64,000 nt of DNA from Winogradskyella sp. UBA3174 (lineage in GTDB: Bacteria; Bacteroidota; Bacteroidia; Flavobacteriales; Flavobacteriaceae), in contig NZ_DEXW01000043.1 in the NCBI RefSeq assembly GCF_002364335.1, positions 1 to 64,000 on the forward strand. The letters run 5' to 3'. This document shows positions 62,546 through 64,000 of the stretch, one piece after another. A model generated the notes under the pieces. The model was not told the origin of the DNA. It ran no database searches and saw nothing but the letters and a program-made list of their open reading frames with translations. Position numbers and translations under genes: made by a program. Each line of letters opens with the position of its first letter. Positions within the stretch are counted from its first letter, which is position 1.

Positions 62546-63436
62546 ATGAATCTAAAAGCATTTTCTGATTACTTGTTATTAGAGAAAACATACTCTAAAC
62601 ATACCGCTTTGGCATACATTAGAGATTTAGAATCATTTCAAGATTTTTTAAACAATAATCACAATTCAATAAGTATTTTTAAATCAGGTTATTCCGAAAT
62701 AAGACAATGGATTGTAGGATTGGTTAATACTAAAATATCAAATAGAACCATCAATAGAAAAGTATCTTCATTAAATGCATATTATAAGTTTTTATTAAAA
62801 ATAGAAGTAATAAAAGCGAATCCATTAAAACAGCATAAAGCCCTAAAAGTCAGTAAAAAAGTACAGTTACCTTTTTCTGAGGAAGAATTGAGACAAGTGC
62901 TTAACGAATCTATTGAAATATATGATTTTGAAAGTGCTAGAGATCATTTAATCATTGAGTTATTTTATGCAACAGGAATAAGGCGCATAGAGTTAGTTAA
63001 TTTAAAGCTAGAAGATATTGATTTACAAAGTAAACAACTTAAAGTTTTAGGTAAGCGAAATAAAGAGCGTTACATTCCTATAATAGATGTTTTGTTAAAT
63101 TCTATACTAGTATATATAAACTATCGTTCACAGTTAACGATTATTAAAGACGAGGATAGTCTGTTTTTAACAAAAATTGGTCTTAAAATTTACGAAAAAC
63201 TTGTTTACAGAATTATAAATAAGTATTTTAGTGTAGTGTCTTCAAAAATTAAATGTAGCCCTCATGTTTTAAGGCATTCGTTTGCTACACACTTATTAAA
63301 TGGAGGTGCAGATTTAAATGCAGTAAAAGAACTTCTTGGTCATACAAGTTTGGCGGCAACTCAGGTATATACGCATAACAGTATAGAAGAACTGAAAAAG
63401 GTTTACGCTAAATCTCATCCAAGAAATGAAAGTTAG
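62546..63436 (+). CDS. XerC/XerD-family tyrosine recombinase
   Basis: N-terminal SAM-like domain (residues 1-90) and catalytic domain with R146 (ATGIRR), K170 (VLGKRNKERYIP), H240-x2-R243 (HVLRHSFATHLL), H266 and the nucleophile Y275 (QVYTHNS). The 296-residue size and the conserved LLGHTSLAATQVYTH are those of the chromosome-dimer recombinases. Nothing around it suggests a mobile element, so it should be the housekeeping Xer. Confidence 0.92.
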   Translation: MNLKAFSDYLLLEKTYSKHTALAYIRDLESFQDFLNNNHNSISIFKSGYSEIRQWIVGLVNTKISNRTINRKVSSLNAYYKFLLKIEVIKANPLKQHKALKVSKKVQLPFSEEELRQVLNESIEIYDFESARDHLIIELFYATGIRRIELVNLKLEDIDLQSKQLKVLGKRNKERYIPIIDVLLNSILVYINYRSQLTIIKDEDSLFLTKIGLKIYEKLVYRIINKYFSVVSSKIKCSPHVLRHSFATHLLNGGADLNAVKELLGHTSLAATQVYTHNSIEELKKVYAKSHPRNES

Positions 63437-63509
63437 CTTATTGTATATAATATAGAGTGGTATTTAACTGACCGGTTATTACTAATTTTTAATTTAAATT
63501 ATAAAGTCT

Positions 63510-63812
63510 ATGAAAGTAAACACCCAATCCGTAAATTTTTCGGCAGATCAGAAGTTGATTGATTTTATTCAAAAGAGAATGGATAAACTCGATATGTTTT
63601 ATGATAAAATAATTCAGTCAGATATTTATTTAAAGGTTGAGAACACAAGAGATAAAGAAAATAAAATTTTTGAAGCTAAAGTAAGTGTTCCAGGCGACAG
63701 CTTTGTGGTAAAGAAACAATGTAAAACCTTTGAAGAAGGTGCTGATTCTGCGATTGCATCACTAGAAAGACAAATCAAAAAAAGAAAAGAAAAATTAAGA
63801 GCACATAGCTAG
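63510..63812 (+). CDS. hpf: Ribosome hibernation-promoting factor (HPF/RaiA family)
   Basis: A 100-residue short HPF: beta-alpha-beta fold with VNFSADQKLIDFIQKRMDKL, VENTRDKENKIFEAKVSV and TFEEGADSAIASLERQIKKR, ending in lysines. It binds the 30S subunit and blocks it in stationary phase. In Bacteroidota it commonly precedes the tRNA-Thr / tuf region, as here. Confidence 0.93.
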   Translation: MKVNTQSVNFSADQKLIDFIQKRMDKLDMFYDKIIQSDIYLKVENTRDKENKIFEAKVSVPGDSFVVKKQCKTFEEGADSAIASLERQIKKRKEKLRAHS

Positions 63813-63834
63813 ATAAAATTTTTTCAAAAATGTT

Positions 63835-63863
63835 TTGAATAATTAAATAAAACACTACATTTG
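63835..63863 (+). promoter_or_regulatory. Promoter of the tRNA operon
   Basis: TTTTG (TTG at 63835-63837) and TACATTTG at 63856-63863 are 18 bases apart, the best promoter match in the window. It lies between hpf and tRNA-Thr. Confidence 0.7.
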
Positions 63864-63865
63864 CA

Positions 63866-63891
63866 GTCCGTTAGAAATAGCGGACTTTTTT
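63866..63891 (+). terminator. Hairpin-terminator between hpf and tRNA-Thr
   Basis: GTCCGTTA at 63866-63873 pairs with TAGCGGAC at 63878-63885 (one G-U) across a GAAA loop and is followed by six T. It starts where the tRNA promoter would initiate, so it most likely ends transcription from hpf. Confidence 0.6.
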
Positions 63892-63926
63892 ATGGTCATT
63901 TTTTGACTGCTAAAAAGTAAATAAAA

Positions 63927-64000
63927 GCCGATGTAGCTCAGCTGGCTAGAGCAGCTGATTTGTAATCAGCAGGTCGTGGGTTCGAGTCCCTCCATCGGCT
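63927..64000 (+). tRNA. tRNA-Thr (anticodon TGT)
   Basis: Acceptor GCCGATG pairs with CATCGGC, followed by the T discriminator, which is the last base of the window; D arm GCTC..GAGC, anticodon stem GCTGA/TCAGC with loop TTTGTAA (anticodon at 63961-63963) and T arm GTGGGTTCGAGTCCCTC are all complete. CCA is not encoded. The promoter upstream and hpf suggest the tRNA-tuf operon continues past the window edge. Confidence 0.97.

Noticed and set aside
62546..63436. Tyrosine recombinase as mark of an integrated element next to tRNA-Thr
   Set aside because: Size and motifs are those of housekeeping XerC/XerD; hpf and acyl-CoA dehydrogenase neighbours are chromosomal and no att-like repeat is seen.
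1..64000. CRISPR array, IS element, prophage or toxin-antitoxin pair
   Set aside because: No regularly spaced direct repeats, transposase, phage structural gene or typical small gene pair was found on either strand.

Overview
The window looks like chromosomal DNA of a marine-type member of the Flavobacteriaceae (phylum Bacteroidota). The DNA is AT-rich, starts lack Shine-Dalgarno sequences, promoters fit the Bacteroidota pattern (TTG, about 20 bases, TAnnTTTG), a secreted protein ends in a type IX secretion sorting domain, there are many TlpA-type and short lipoproteins, and the tmRNA tag ends in ENNYALAA. No phage, IS element, plasmid function or CRISPR array is visible. Assignment to a genus is not possible from the sequence alone.

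Layout. 1-4.1 kb: the 3' part of a T9SS-secreted protein with a thioester-like domain, two decayed genes, ssrA (tmRNA) and a broken TlpA-like lipoprotein gene. 4.2-7.4 kb: a LYS1-like dehydrogenase and an intact TlpA lipoprotein. 7.4-12.4 kb: a run of leftward envelope genes (DUF1361, DUF2809, SanA-like, COQ4-like, DUF4173) and a winged-helix regulator; two identical-format palindromes (TACTTTG-N5-CAAAGTA) mark the two start points and look like its operators. 12.5-17.8 kb: small membrane genes, a lipoprotein, kdsA and typA. 17.8-36.7 kb: a large surface-glycan locus with two alkaline-phosphatase-superfamily membrane enzymes, a tiny one-helix protein, a methyltransferase with a kinase-like N-terminus, MBOAT and SGNH proteins (O-acylation), a FemAB/GNAT-like transferase, FdtB-like and FdtA-like sugar enzymes, two tandem Wzx flippases, four glycosyltransferases, two methyltransferases and an FtsE-type ATPase. 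36.9-41.7 kb: a large TPR protein and an outer-membrane barrel. 41.8-53 kb: mixed enzymes (methyltransferases, YkgJ-like, sterol-desaturase-like, NamZ-like, LolC/E-like, cysteine synthase-like, AraC regulator, PEBP) interspersed with three more decayed genes. 53.2-58.7 kb: a FIST sensor protein with a soluble hybrid histidine kinase, DUF2851, PspC and a TrkA-gated K+ channel. 58.8-64 kb: AGCS symporter, ComEA-like protein, acyl-CoA dehydrogenase, XerC/D, ribosome hibernation factor and a tRNA-Thr that probably starts the tRNA-tuf operon.

How it fits together. The central locus can be read as one pathway: nucleotide-sugar tailoring (FdtA/FdtB), glycosyl transfer on lipid carrier, flipping (Wzx pair), and periplasmic or membrane decoration by the MBOAT/SGNH pair and the AP-superfamily enzymes. 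KdsA shows that a Kdo-containing LPS core is made.

Most notable: (i) the AP-superfamily/microprotein/kinase-like-methyltransferase module, (ii) the duplicated operator palindrome, (iii) three intact genes whose only sensible start codons are ATT or ATA, (iv) six decayed genes, two of which keep a readable frame across several stops, and (v) a thioester-like domain on a T9SS cargo protein.
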